Assembly: GCF_963576675.1 (NCBI RefSeq)
Contig: NC_088913.1
Span: 89,155,001 to 89,219,000, forward strand
DNA from: Euphorbia lathyris
Lineage: Eukaryota; Streptophyta; Magnoliopsida; Malpighiales; Euphorbiaceae
DNA length: 64,000 bases
Direction: 5' to 3'
In this document: positions 44,780 to 56,500 of the stretch, piece by piece
How the letters are laid out: the number at the start of each line of letters is the position of its first letter
Numbering within the stretch: position 1 is the stretch's first letter
Notes under the pieces: generated by a model
Databases searched by the model: none
Told to the model about the DNA's origin: nothing
What the model saw: the letters and a program-made list of their open reading frames with translations, nothing else
Program-made: the position numbers and the translations under genes

Positions 44780-45361
44780 GAGTGAGATCCAGCGTGACAA
44801 TGGCTTAAGTTGTGACAAGGAGTTTATTGTGTGACATAACAAAACGATGTAGTTTTGATGATAATTAAAAAGGGAATGTGACAAATTGGTAAATAAAATG
44901 AAAGAAATGATAGAGAAAATTGTTTTATTTATTTTTTTTTAAATATATTTTTCCGACATCTCTAACATCGTTTTTCGAAATTTTTTATACTATTAGACTC
45001 GTCTAAATTATACGGTCATTTTAAGATCCCTGAAGTTCAAGTAAAAAAATTTCAGGTGAACGGAATCCGGGTGGGCGTTTTCCGGCGAGACAAAAAAAGT
45101 GCCCAGAAAATTCTTAAAAAATTCTAGAAAATGTAAAACATTATTCTAAGAAACTTTAATTCTTGGGTCGAAACAGGATTTCTTACGGTTTAGTCCCAAT
45201 AAAACTGTTTTCTTAATTTTATCCATTTTACATGCTTCAACAATTTTTTGGGACTATACCGTAAGAAATCCGGCTTCGACCCAAGAATTAAAGTTTCTTA
45301 GAATAATGTTTTACATTTTTTAAAATATTTTGAGAATTTTCTGGGCACTTTGTTTCTCGCC
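44780..45361. mobile_element. TA-microsatellite-associated element, truncated copy
   Basis: It starts GTGAGATCCAGCGTGACAAT, the exact reverse of the right terminus at 29636, next to a TA tract. It carries one core unit (about 44996) and one reverse ATTAAAGTTTCTTA block, then stops at a junction with gypsy gag sequence near 45361. Confidence 0.6.
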
Positions 45362-47250
45362 AGAACCAAACAGAACCAATCATTCAACCTGTAACAGAAG
45401 ATCTCGATGATGAAATGTCTGTTCATCAAGAAAGTGGTGATCTTCCACCACCACCACCACCACCACTTTCTCATAGGAGCCGAGGCAAACCTAGAAGGCA
45501 AATAAATCAAAGGGTTGCATAAATGGAACCCCAAGTCAATCAAATGGGTGGACAAGAAGGACAAGCATCGAGACAAGTTCCTCCACAATTCCCGACAGAT
45601 TTTAACTTCAATCAATTTTTATCGGGTGTTGAGATGATACAGCAAATACTGATAAGACAGGGACAAGGCATTAGTGGTTCTAGTGGTTTAGGTGCAGTGG
45701 AAAGGTTTGCTAGAATGATGCCTACCATATATGATAGTGTATCAGGAGATGCAATGGATTACTTAGATGAAGTGGAGAAAAATGCCAGATTTCTGAAAGG
45801 CAATGATTATGAAACATTTCAGATGGTAGAATACTCATTGTAGGGTGATGCAGGGGTATGGTTCAAGGACAATATTTTTCCTCAAATGAAAAATATGACT
45901 TGGGCTGGATTTAAAGAATTGTTTAAGCAAGCTTTTATCCCATTCAGTTACACTGAAGAGCAAAGGAGGAAATTTGCAACTTTTAGAAAGGCTAGCAATA
46001 TGTCAGTTGCAGAATTTACACGACAATTTCTGAGATTAGGGAGATATGTTCCAGAAGTTATGGCCAATGAAATGATAAAATGTTCTACATATATTTCTGG
46101 GTTAAGAGAACCTTATACCTCTATGCATATCATGTCAGTGACTTCAGGATGCACTTTTCAGCAGTTAGTGGATGCAACCCATCATATGGAACTTGATTTT
46201 AATCAATCAAGGGAAATTCGTCACTCTATTCAGAATCCTAAGCCTAAAGATGGTGGTCAATCTTCTTCGGTTACTAGTGGTAATATGAGTAGTTTTCAGA
46301 TGGGGAGCACACAACCTTTTAGATAGAGGTCAAGATTTCACAAGAAAGGGAGACATGGTCATAGACATGGCAGAGGTTTCAACCAGAGTGGCAGTGGATA
46401 GGGTTCAGTTTCAAGCCACAGCAGTTCTGGATCAGGCTATAGTTCTTGCAATATATGTGGCCGAAATCATCAGGGTCCTTGTTATACTACACCTGGTAGT
46501 TGTTTCGGATGTGGTCAGTATGGGCATATGGCTGGACAATGTCCATAGTCTGGATTTCAACCTACTTTTTCTCAGGGATCCTCATCTAATGCTGTTAGAC
46601 TAATGTTCCTATGCAAGCTGGAAATCTTTCTACTCCATCTCAGTTTCAGAATGCCCCTAGGATACATCAGGGTCAGCCGAGTCGTTTTGCTGGTAGAGGC
46701 AGGACAGGTGGAAGGAATCTTCAATCGGGACAGGGACAAGCTAGAGCATTCAATCTCACTCCACAAGATGCTCATACTTCAAATGTTGTTATTTCAGGTA
46801 CTATTACTATCTGCCATATTGATGCTACAGTCTTGTTGGATCCTGGTGCTACACATTCTTTTGTTTCTCCTTTCTTTGCTACACGAATGAATAGAACTCC
46901 AGAAAGGTTAGAATTCTCCTTATCTGTTGCTACTCCACTAAGCAACTCAGTGAAAACAGATCTTGTATTTTCTTCTTGTCCTGTTATGGTAGAAGGAAGA
47001 AATCTACTAGCAGATTTGATTCTGTTAGATGTGATTGATTTTGATGTCATTTTGGGAATGGATTGGTTATCTCAATATTTTTCCACTTTAGATTATCGTG
47101 GGAAGGTGGTGAGATTTAACATACCGGGAGATGTTGAATTCGAATTCAAAGGCAATAAGGATACTTCCTCTTCGATTTTGATATCAGCTATATCAGCTAC
47201 AAAGTTGTTGCATAAAGGGTGTCAAGGATATTTGGCCTTAGTCAAGGACA
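45362..47250 (+). pseudogene. Ty3/gypsy gag-protease, Tekay/Del-like, heavily broken
   Basis: Gag forms the particle and the protease matures it. A reading frame from 45362 has a polyproline stretch, a TAA before the ATG at 45523, then a Retrotrans_gag domain (GDAMDYLDEVEKN, TWAGFKELFKQAF, SVAEFTRQFLRLGRYVPE) to about 46215. Stops fall at 45841 (TAG) and 46324 (TAG), with further TAGs near 46400 and 46547. A CCHC knuckle CFGCGQYGHMAGQC follows. A one-base shift near 46600 leads to the protease: LLDPGATHSFVS at about 46835-46870 and VILGMDWLSQ further on. The gene stops at the next LTR (47268), so pol is missing. The left end abuts the inverted-repeat element. The chromovirus-type assignment is from motif style. 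Confidence 0.8.
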
Positions 47251-47429
47251 CAATGGTAGATGGGGGTTGTAGACACCGAGTCGGAGGACCTGTGATGAAA
47301 ACCTGAAAACAAGACGGTTGAAGCGATTGATTCCGGAGGTTTTGAAAAATATATAAAGAATAATAAGCGAAGGAAAATTAGCGGCACGGCGCAGGTGCTT
47401 AGCGGCATCCAGCACGCGGACGACAATGG

Positions 47430-47930
47430 TTGAACGCCCGCTCGGCGGCACGGGACGTGCACTCGGCGTCCGTCAGACGCACCGCGAGTGACACGCCCCC
47501 AACGCCCGAGCAATGCCCGGGTCTGGTGGCACGGGGCGCGCCCCCGTGGGCCGCTGAGCGCACGCGCCCGGTAGCGCGGAGCACGCGTTCAGCAGCCGCG
47601 ACGTGTGAACGTCCGGCGGCGCGGAACGCGCGCTCGGCGGCCGCGGGGTGCGCACGCCCGACGGCGCGAGGCACGCCCCGAGGGTCATCGGGCGGGCGCC
47701 CAACCACGTCGGGCGAACGCCCAACAGACGTTGGGCGAACGCCCGACGAAGATTGGGCGCGGGCGCCCAAACTTGCGTGGGGCGCTCGCCCAACGCCGTT
47801 GGGCGATCGCCCAACAAATGTTGGGCGGCCGCCCAACATTGTTGGGCGGTAGCCCAACACAAGGTTGGGCGGCCGCCCAACCCCAATGGGCGACGCCCAA
47901 TTTCTTTTGGGCGTCGCCCATTGGTCCGGG
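47430..47930. repeat. U3 array of GGGCG...CGCCC palindromes
   Basis: About a dozen GGGCG(n)CGCCC units in some 500 bp. Two are the perfect 18-bp palindrome GTTGGGCGGCCGCCCAAC (47820-47837, 47864-47881). The first part is less ordered GC-rich sequence with CGCGC motifs. Long frames on both strands are by-products. Confidence 0.85.
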
Positions 47931-47942
47931 GACCCGTTTGCC

Positions 47943-47950
47943 TATAAAAG
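47943..47950 (+). promoter_or_regulatory. LTR TATA box
   Basis: TATAAAAG directly after the palindrome array; transcription would start about 30 bases on, near 47975-47980. Two hairpins follow at 48005-48021 and 48038-48069. Confidence 0.7.
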
Positions 47951-50298
47951 GCACGGATCCCCATGCAAAAAAAGGAAGAGGGAATTTAATGAGAGCTTCT
48001 CACACTAGAATATTTTTCTAGAGAGAGGAAGTTGATTTTTTTAGGAAAAAACATTTTTTTTCCTAAAAATTGAAAATCTCTAAATTTCCTAAGTTCAATT
48101 TTTACTAAATTTTCATAAAAAACGGAAGATCGTGGTTCGTGGAATCAATCGGCTTCGACTGTCAGATACCGAATTTAAAGGTATTATCCGAGGACTAGAC
48201 TCTTTATTTTATTTAATTTATTCTCTTCTTCTATTTATTTTTTTTATGTTATAGTTCCTATTCATTTAGTTATTTATTTATTTTGTCACACTTTATTTAA
48301 TTAGCATATTTATTTAATTTTCGTTTCGTATTGAATAAAATTCGGTTTTGTTTTAAAATAAAAAAAAACCTCGTTTTGATATCCCAATACGAACCGTGAT
48401 CCGATAAAAAGGTAGTTCGGGTATCGAAAACGTTGTAATTATAAGTCTTTAATTTAAAAGAAATTTTCAAATAATGTTTTAAAATAAAAACATCGTTTTA
48501 GGAATTTCCGTTTTCGACTATGATCCATTTTTGGTAGTTCGGAAATCCAAAACGATTGAATTAGATTTAATTTAAAGCTTTTGAATAAATCTCGAAACCT
48601 TTAGGAGTGATGCTGTAATTTACCTATTCTGTCACTAAAAGCTGTTTACCGATGGATTTTCCGTGTAAATCTGCCAAAATGTAAAAAATGTCATTTCAGT
48701 CCCTTTTTCTTAACTTTTAAGCTTTTAATCCTTAGTATATATATGTATAATTATGTAATATATGTTTTTCAAATTATTTTAGAACTTTAGCATATATAAT
48801 CATTTTAGAATATTTGTATATTATTTTTTATTCCATTTTACAATATAAGTATAAGTATATATATGTATTCCTTTTTATTAATTTGGGTTATGTTTTAAAT
48901 GTTAGTTATTTGGTATTTTGGGAAATAATTAATATATATTAGCATATGGTATTTTTGGTATTTAAAACTATATTAGTTATGTATATATATAGTTTTGGAA
49001 TATTTGAGTTATTTTAGTGATTATTGAATAAAATTATTTTTGGATAAGAATTATTTTCTTAGTTATAGAATTTACTTACTATTTTCACATTTTTAAAGTA
49101 TAGATATATTGTACCTATTATTTTTATATACATATAGTTCCTTTTGTATAAACTTTTATTTTTCATATTCTATTTTTGATTTAAATGTATATATGTATGT
49201 ATAAATTATTTTCTTTATTCTTTGAGCCCATTTATGGGTCCATGTTTCAAATGGGCTTTATTTGAGTGTAAATATTAGTTTAAAGGAGTTTATTATTGTA
49301 ATTATAATAAGTAGAGAGTCCATTAAATAAGTGGGAAAATAAATCACAAAAAGTGAGTTTTCAATTGAATTATTTAAACTAATGAGTTTTTTTAGATTTC
49401 TAATGTAAGTAAATAGAGTCATTCTTGTTAATATTTCAAATCGTCTTCAAAACACCACGTTTTAAAACCTTAATCCGTTCCAAAGGCGGATTAAAGGATC
49501 ATTGTAATTAAAATCGTTTTCTTTGTGAATAATAGAATTTTTGAATCATTTTCTTAAAGGATTTGTACAAAATAAAATTGACTTGTATGTTTTAACCACG
49601 TTTTCTCATTAAAAGGTTTTTACATCAAACGTTTTCAAATACTCGAGTCGTTCCAACGGCGATTCGGGTAAACTTCATCAAAACGGGGCTTTAAAACGCA
49701 CCTAAATCGTTCCAACGACGATTAAGGTGCGAACCATGTAAATAAATTCGTTTTGGGGAAATAAGTTAGTGTAGAATAAACACACAGCATGACATTTAAG
49801 TAAGTTGTAAATAAATCACTTCTTTCTTCCCCCTTCTCTGTGTATGTATAAACATAAATGGGTGATTCTTTACTAATGTGGCTTTTCAATAATATATGCT
49901 CAAAACGGTTTCTAAAAAGAGAAAGAAAAGGGTTTCAAATGAATTTTAAACTTAAAGAAGTATATGATTAGTCCGTTATCGCCTAACATGATGAGTAGGA
50001 GGCCGGTGGTTCATAACCGGGCGATGTCGGGGTACCTAGTAGCCTTTCTCCGAAAAGGAGCTAGCCTTCTCGGCTCGTACCTAAGTTTCCCGAACCCACA
50101 CCGGTCTTCCGCAAGGGATCGGTGTTCATTTTCCCATTCGTGGGTGGCGACTCTTCCATATCTCCGAGCTCCGGTCCTGCCGAGCAGCTTGATTCCACGA
50201 TTGGTTGCTTTCGGCGCCAATCACCGCTTACGTCGCCATGAGGTTGTCCACCCCCCGGTCCGCCCGGGAGATTAGGTCGCGGCACCTCGTCTAACAAG

Positions 50299-50316
50299 TG
50301 GCGACTCTGCTGGGGA
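50299..50316 (+). other. Primer-binding site, Ogre type
   Basis: TGGCGACTCTGCTGGGGA lies two bases after the LTR end. This form is known from Ogre-type elements, where it is assigned to tRNA-Arg. Confidence 0.8.
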
Positions 50317-52242
50317 AGCGAGAAATTTGATTCCGGAAGGCGTGTATTAAGCCCTTAACGGGGACGGATCGTTTTACTTCTTTTCGTATGCATACATGTG
50401 CATTATTGCAAACCCTTTGGGTAATTTCCGCGAAACCTCTAGCGAGAGTCCATTCGTCGCTCGAAAGAGGCTAGCGTAAGTTCCCCCTTACAATAAGGCG
50501 CCAGAGGGTCCCCATCCATTCGTTAGGGGCGAATCTGTGCGGTCCTGTGAGGTCCCGCGGTCAGCCGTGTCAGCATATAGTAGCCTTAGAAGTTTCCATA
50601 GGATTACCCGTTACCATTTTTGATGTGATAAATGAATCAGTTCGTGTTTTCAAACCGCCATGATACGTGTCTAATCCTGAAATATATAAAGAAAATGAGA
50701 CGATATGTTAATATATACTCGTGAATCGACATACTACTTACCCTAAAACAATCGAAACGATTTGAACTAAAGACGGCTTAGTCATCTCATATGAATGAAC
50801 ATGTGCGACCCGCCTTGTCCCTTTCGGTGTCCCGACGAAGGCACATGTTCAGGAAATACGTCATGACGTAAGCACGTATTAGCATGAATCGGTTTGGTGT
50901 TAAGGATGGTTACATTTCGATACAAAAGACTATATTAACGGTAGCCGTTATTCACATTCTTTAAATAAATTGGGATAAAACGAGATCATGACGAAACGAA
51001 AACAAAGAACATTTCTGTTTCGAACAACCCTGTTGTAACGTAAAAAGTTTCGCACAAGTAGCCCGTCCCTTCCGAATAAAAGACAAGCTTTTACGTTACA
51101 CCTCGAGTTGTTCTTAAGAGAAATGGATGTGTCCGTACAAATGACTAAGAAAATAAAAGAAAAGGAAAAAATGAACTAAACGACCAAAATTCATTCCGAA
51201 TCTACGATATATATCAATCCCGAGGGTAGTTAAAGAAGATAAACCAATGCCATTGAATACGTGCCTCGAACGAGTGTATACCCCGTTTAAAATCTCAAAG
51301 CCGAATTGAGCCAAACCATATAATTGCGCCATATGGACGAGACTGCGGGTTTTTTACTAACGACTCGATCATTTCGACCGTTACTAAAACTGCAAGAAAT
51401 ATGGCCCGATGTACGTGTTTGCTTAAATTTGCGCCTAAAGAAAAGAAAACGGTGATATCCTCACTTCGAATAAACACGCGATTCCACGAAACGTTGATTT
51501 TCTATAACCACACTAAGGTGATATATCCCGTAGATTGGAAAGGATAAAGGATTGTTGTTAGCCGAAAGATTACCGTGCGCTCAAATAAGACTCACCGTCT
51601 TTTCACGTAGCGAAATGAGCAAACGAATCCTCGACGCTAAGAACGAACACGTTACGCGATGAGTTCGTTCCCTAACATAAAATCCAAAAGTGATTCCATC
51701 ACTAAATAAACGCATGGTTACGTCTCTCGATAGATCCAAAAAGATCTCGTTGTAATCCAAAAATCGAGACACGAATCCACGTGAATGAAAGGGAACGAAT
51801 CGTAGACGATAACGAACGATTGAACTAAAAGAATAACTCGAATCATGTCTAAAAACCGAGATACGCTCAAAGGGAGTCAAAACCCGAACTAACGCGTCTC
51901 GCAAAAGGACAAAAGACGAGTTATTCTGAAAGGACAATCCAACTTGGTCGATTTCTTAGTCACCGAACGTTGATACATCAAAACGAACTATATTGTTTGA
52001 TGGGTGATTTAGTTTCCCCCAATAATCGACGGCATCACGCGTCCCCTGGACCGCAATGTGAGCCAAAAACCAAAATCCTAGGAAAGAGACCTGGACCAAC
52101 GAGTGTGTGGAGGAATAAGGGTGGAAGAGAGATGTTGTGATACGTGTAAATAGAACTAACGTTTGTTCTTCTTATCTTATAATCGTAAATAAATAAACAT
52201 ACACACCACGAATCATGCATATAAAATCATGCATACATACTA
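50317..52242 (+). other. Leader between primer-binding site and gag
   Basis: About 1.9 kb with no convincing gene on either strand. Some Ogre elements have an extra ORF here; I see none in this copy. Minus-strand frames such as 51581-51937 lack recognisable motifs. Confidence 0.5.
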
Positions 52243-53532
52243 ATGGATATCGTTCGCGCAGACGTCATCATTAAGCGGTTGTGGTTTCGCGAGAGTAATC
52301 GGCTTGTCAGACAGTTTGATCAGCTACGAGTAGACAGTTCCGAATCAGTAGTTGTGGCTTCTGAATCGTCTTCATCTGGGTATACTCAGTCTTCCGTCAG
52401 TATGTCTGCGACTGACGAGAAAGTGGCTGAATTAGAGAATTCTGTGAACAATATCAATGATCAGCTGGCCGCAATCTTGGCCCAGCTAGCTGAGTTAGCA
52501 CTGAAGGACAACAAGAGTGGTAGTAAGCGTGCTGAGAATGAGGTGAACGATGGCCCTCGCTTTGGGAATGAGGAGGGTTATCAGGATTATATCCGAAAAC
52601 AGTTAGAGAAGGAGAAAGCTAAGGAAGAGGAGTGGAAGCAACACATCACACAGGAAGTGCAGGACTTGCGTGGAGGAAGCTCCGGAAGTCAGGATTTCTA
52701 TAACCTGAAGAACTATTTATCGGCAACGGCTTTGCCTCTGAAATTCCGGCTTCCTGACATGAAAAAATTCGATGGAACTAGAGATCCCACCGCTCACATG
52801 AATCAGTATGTTGCTGTGATGAAGCACACGATCCTGACTGAGGATTAAGTCCTGGGGCTGTTTAACACTTACCTAGAGGGGGCTGCCCTCACATGGTTTC
52901 ATGCACTGCCGATGGTGACAAAGAGGGATTGGAAAGAATTAGCGAAGTCATTCATCGCTCAGTATAGTTTTAACACCATGCTGGAGGTCACTTTGAAGGA
53001 GTTAGAGAGCACTAAGCAACAGGCTGGGGAATCATTTTCCGATTTTGTGAAAAGATGGAGGGCTAAGGCCGCAGTGATGAAACAAAAGCCGCTCGAGCAG
53101 GATCAGATCCGAATGGTGGTTGGCAACACGTTGCCGTATATCAAGAATGAGTTGCGGTATATGCCATTTACCGATTTCAATCAGATGTATAGTTGTGCCT
53201 TGACTGTGGAAGGGGATGGAGAGCCGAAGAAAGCTTATACCAAGTGGACGAAGTCAGGATATAGCGCCGCAGGGCCTAGCGCGAGTATGGAATCCGCAGC
53301 AGTGAAAGTGGTTGATCTTAATACTATTGAAAAGAGGCGGTTCGCCAAGTTCGATCAGACATATGCGAAAGTTTTTGAGCGCTTGCAGAAAAAGGGATTG
53401 TTGAAAGCCCTTACCCCGTATAACAAAGCTCAAGCTACTCCGCAGATATAGGCTAGAGGGTATTGTGAATTCCATAGCAGTTATGGGCATACGATTGAGA
53501 ATTGCGAGAGGCTAAAACACGAAATCCAAGAT
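52243..53532 (+). pseudogene. Tat-type gag with two in-frame stops
   Basis: Gag forms the retroelement particle. The frame opens with an ATG at 52243. Residues 55-140 are helical and charged, likely coiled coil (EKVAELENSVNNINDQLAAI). The capsid-type domain starts near residue 164 (FRLPDMKKFDGTRDPTAHMN). A TAA at 52846 interrupts it; the same frame goes on with LEGAALTWFHALP and SFSDFVKRWRAKA to about 53214. A TAG at 53449 precedes the zinc finger YCEFHSSYGHTIENC (C-x2-H-x4-H-x4-C). The frame then passes straight into the pol part, so gag and pol were one continuous frame. This is the first of four gag-like capsid domains. Confidence 0.85.
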
Positions 53533-56500
53533 TTGATTGAGGAGAAGAAGATAGCTGATCCTTCGTCAGCGAACCCTTCCGTTAGGCGCAATCCATTGCC
53601 TAATCATAGGGTGAGCGTGATCGGAGTTGGTTTGACGGAAACTGCAGTGATGGAATCCTTTGAGGAAAATATAGAGGAGTTGTTGGACTCCGACGAAAAG
53701 AATAATGTGGGAAATGGTTTCTTCCTAGGTGAGGAGCGAGAGGATGAACCGATGAGAGAAGGATCAGATGGTGGAGCACCATATGACGAGGATAGTGCTG
53801 AAGAGACCGGAGAAGGGTCGTCTCGGACTATCGTGCCAAACTTGGGTTTGTTTAGTGGAGGAAGGGACCCCGAAGTGCACTTGCGTGAATATATGCACGA
53901 CATGTTTATTGAATCCTTCGGAGTAGACGAAATTGCTCAGTGGTTCCACCATTCGCTGGTTGGTGAGCCTTTGGAATGGTTCCATTCATTACCCGACTCT
54001 TGCAAGCATGATTGGGATCGGTTGTCGGATTTGTTTCTAGAAAAGTATCAAAGAGCTGAAGATAGAACTACGGAGCGCTTTGCGATGCAGATTGGACCTA
54101 TCAAACGTCCATTGCCAAGGGTGAGCAAGTATAACGGCAATAAGGATCCTATGGAGCACCTTCACTTCTACTTATCGGCTATGGCAACCTTGGGTTTTAA
54201 AGAGGAAGAGATCACTAACTTGTTTTGTAATTCATTGATGGGTGAACCGCTGATGTGGTATATGTCGCTGCCAATGTATGTTAAGACCGATTGGGCAGCT
54301 ATGACGAAGAGATTTATCAAGGAGTATACAGTATGGATGCTAGCAGAGCAAACCCCTGATTCCCCGTCTTACCAAACACCTGATGTGGTGTTAGCAATGC
54401 CTAGGTATGGTGGATACCAGGATCCGGTGGAGCATGCGAGGATATTCCGCGATCATATGTATAACGCCGGATTTCCGCAGTGTGAGTTGCATGAACATTT
54501 TCCGGAAACCTTGATGGGTGAAGCCTTATTGTGGCATCAGGGTCTGTCAGAGGAAGAGATGTGTCATTGGGTACCACTCAGAAGCGCCTTTGTGGCGAGA
54601 TATGAAATATACATTCCGTGGACGGGATCCCTGGACGATCTGGACAGGATTAGGCAATTCCCCGAGGAACATTTTGTGGATTATGCTAGAAGGTGGAGGC
54701 ACCGTTATGAGCAGTGTAATGAGACAATGAGTGATAAGGTGCAGCTTATGTGCATACAACGAGGTGCTATTCCGTTGGCCGCAAGAAGGATGAGTAGGGT
54801 GTCCCTCCGTGACTATGATGAGTTGATAGGTTGGGCTTTGTGTGGATTGACGGATCCCTTTTTCCTGAATCCGAATATTCCTCACGTCATGGATTTAATG
54901 GTCGTAGACATTTGGGAGAGTTCCTCGGACGAGGAAGATGCCAATCAGAAGATCCCTATCAACATTTGGGACGAATCGGATGATGAGCCGGAAATTGCGG
55001 TAATGACGAGATCAGGTCGTGTGGCCGAAGGAAAGGCACCAATGGTAGAAACTGAGATTGGAGAAGGGTCGGCTCCTAAGCCCGATGACCAAGTTCTTGA
55101 GCAGTTGAAAAAGACACAAGCTAAGTCTACGGTTTGGGAAGTTTTGTGCCATTCTAAGTACCATCGTGAAAATCTAATGAAAGAATTGCAGAATCTAGTT
55201 ATTTCCACCGATACTGAGCCGGCAGCGCTAGTAGGGGCAATAATGGCCCGAAAGAAGACTGAGATCACATTTACCGATGAGGATCTCCCAGAAGAGGGGA
55301 AGGCTCACAATAAGCCATTGTATATCCGAGCGGAAATTAACGGGAAGAAGACTAGCTGTGTGATGGTCGATGATGGATCGGCCATTAATGTTTGCCCGTT
55401 GAAACTCTTGTCGAAGTTGGGAGTGGAGAGAGGAGATTTGACAGCTTCTGAAACTGTGATTAGAGCATATGACGATAGCCGTAGGCACATTGAAGGAGTC
55501 TTTAAGGCCAAGTTGAAAGTGGGGCCGCATGAGGAAGAAACTGAGTTCACAGTGTTGGATATCCCGGTAACCTTTGCCGTTCTGTTGGGACGCGCTTGGT
55601 TCCATAAGTTGGGAGGTGTGCCCTCCACGCTCCACCAAATGATTAAATTCCCCTTCGGGGAGGAGATAGTGACAATTAGAGCTGAGAAATTGAGCTCGGT
55701 GGCAGCATTGGGAATTGAGCCTCAACTTTTCTCCGGATTCCAAGTCTCCGGGATTTACGAGTCGAGCATGACCACCGATGTGGTGAAGATGATGAAGGGA
55801 GGTTTCATCCCAGGAATGGGCTTAGGAGCACACCATCAAGGGTTGCCAGAGTTTCCGGACTTTAAGAGCCAGAAAACCCGGAGGGGTTTGGGATATGAGC
55901 AGAGGAGTCCGTCCAATGCGAGGGCTGAAGGAAAAGTAGGCTTGAGGAAGTATTTTGTGAGCGAGGGGCATGGAAAGGCATATTCAGGAACCCCCGAGTC
56001 ATGGACTAACACAGAAGGAAAGATTCTGCCAGGGTTTGAAATCTTCAATGATGTGGCTGACTGGGGCAAAGGAAAGGCAAGCTGCTTTGTCGAGGAGATC
56101 ATGATGCTGGATTTGAATGCCGAGGAGCAGGTCATCACCATCGAAGCGACTGCAGGAGCAGGGATTGAGCCTAGTACCTCCGGAGCATATGAGAAGTCCG
56201 AAGGCCCGGATGATGGAAATTGTATTACTGCTTTGTTTGAGTCAGATGATGTAATTACCCACACTATCAATGAAATGAACTCTGATTTTGCTTACTTGCT
56301 TGATGTTGATCATGATCATTCCATGCATTCTCATTCATATAACATGCCTACATTTGAAACCAACGCAATAGAAATGTCAACTTTCAATCTTGGTACAGAT
56401 GAAAATCCTGAACTTATACAAATTGCTCAAGAATTAACTATTGAAGAGAGAAAAGAATTCGAGAGAATAATTAAAAAATACGAAATTGTGTTTGCTTGGA

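Larger units (their letters stand above)
47268..50296 (+). mobile_element. Tat/Ogre-like 5' LTR, 3029 bp
   Basis: It runs from TGTAGACACCG to CGTCTAACA, with the primer-binding site two bases later. U3 is short (about 700 bp), dominated by CpG-rich palindromes, and ends in a TATA box at 47943-47950. The R/U5 part is long (over 2.3 kb), AT-rich in the middle and richer in GC after 49960, where CGTTCCAACGGCGATT-type repeats also occur (about 49645-49720). Confidence 0.8.

Noticed and set aside
47399..48021. Long GC-rich frames on both strands in the Tat LTR
   Set aside because: They are translations of the GGGCG...CGCCC array in U3, with extreme composition and no domain.
51581..51937. Minus-strand frame of 118 codons in the Tat leader
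   Set aside because: No motif, no splice or promoter support, and composition like its surroundings.
55228..55743. Minus-strand frames of over 100 codons within pol
   Set aside because: Shadows of the strongly supported protease region on the plus strand.
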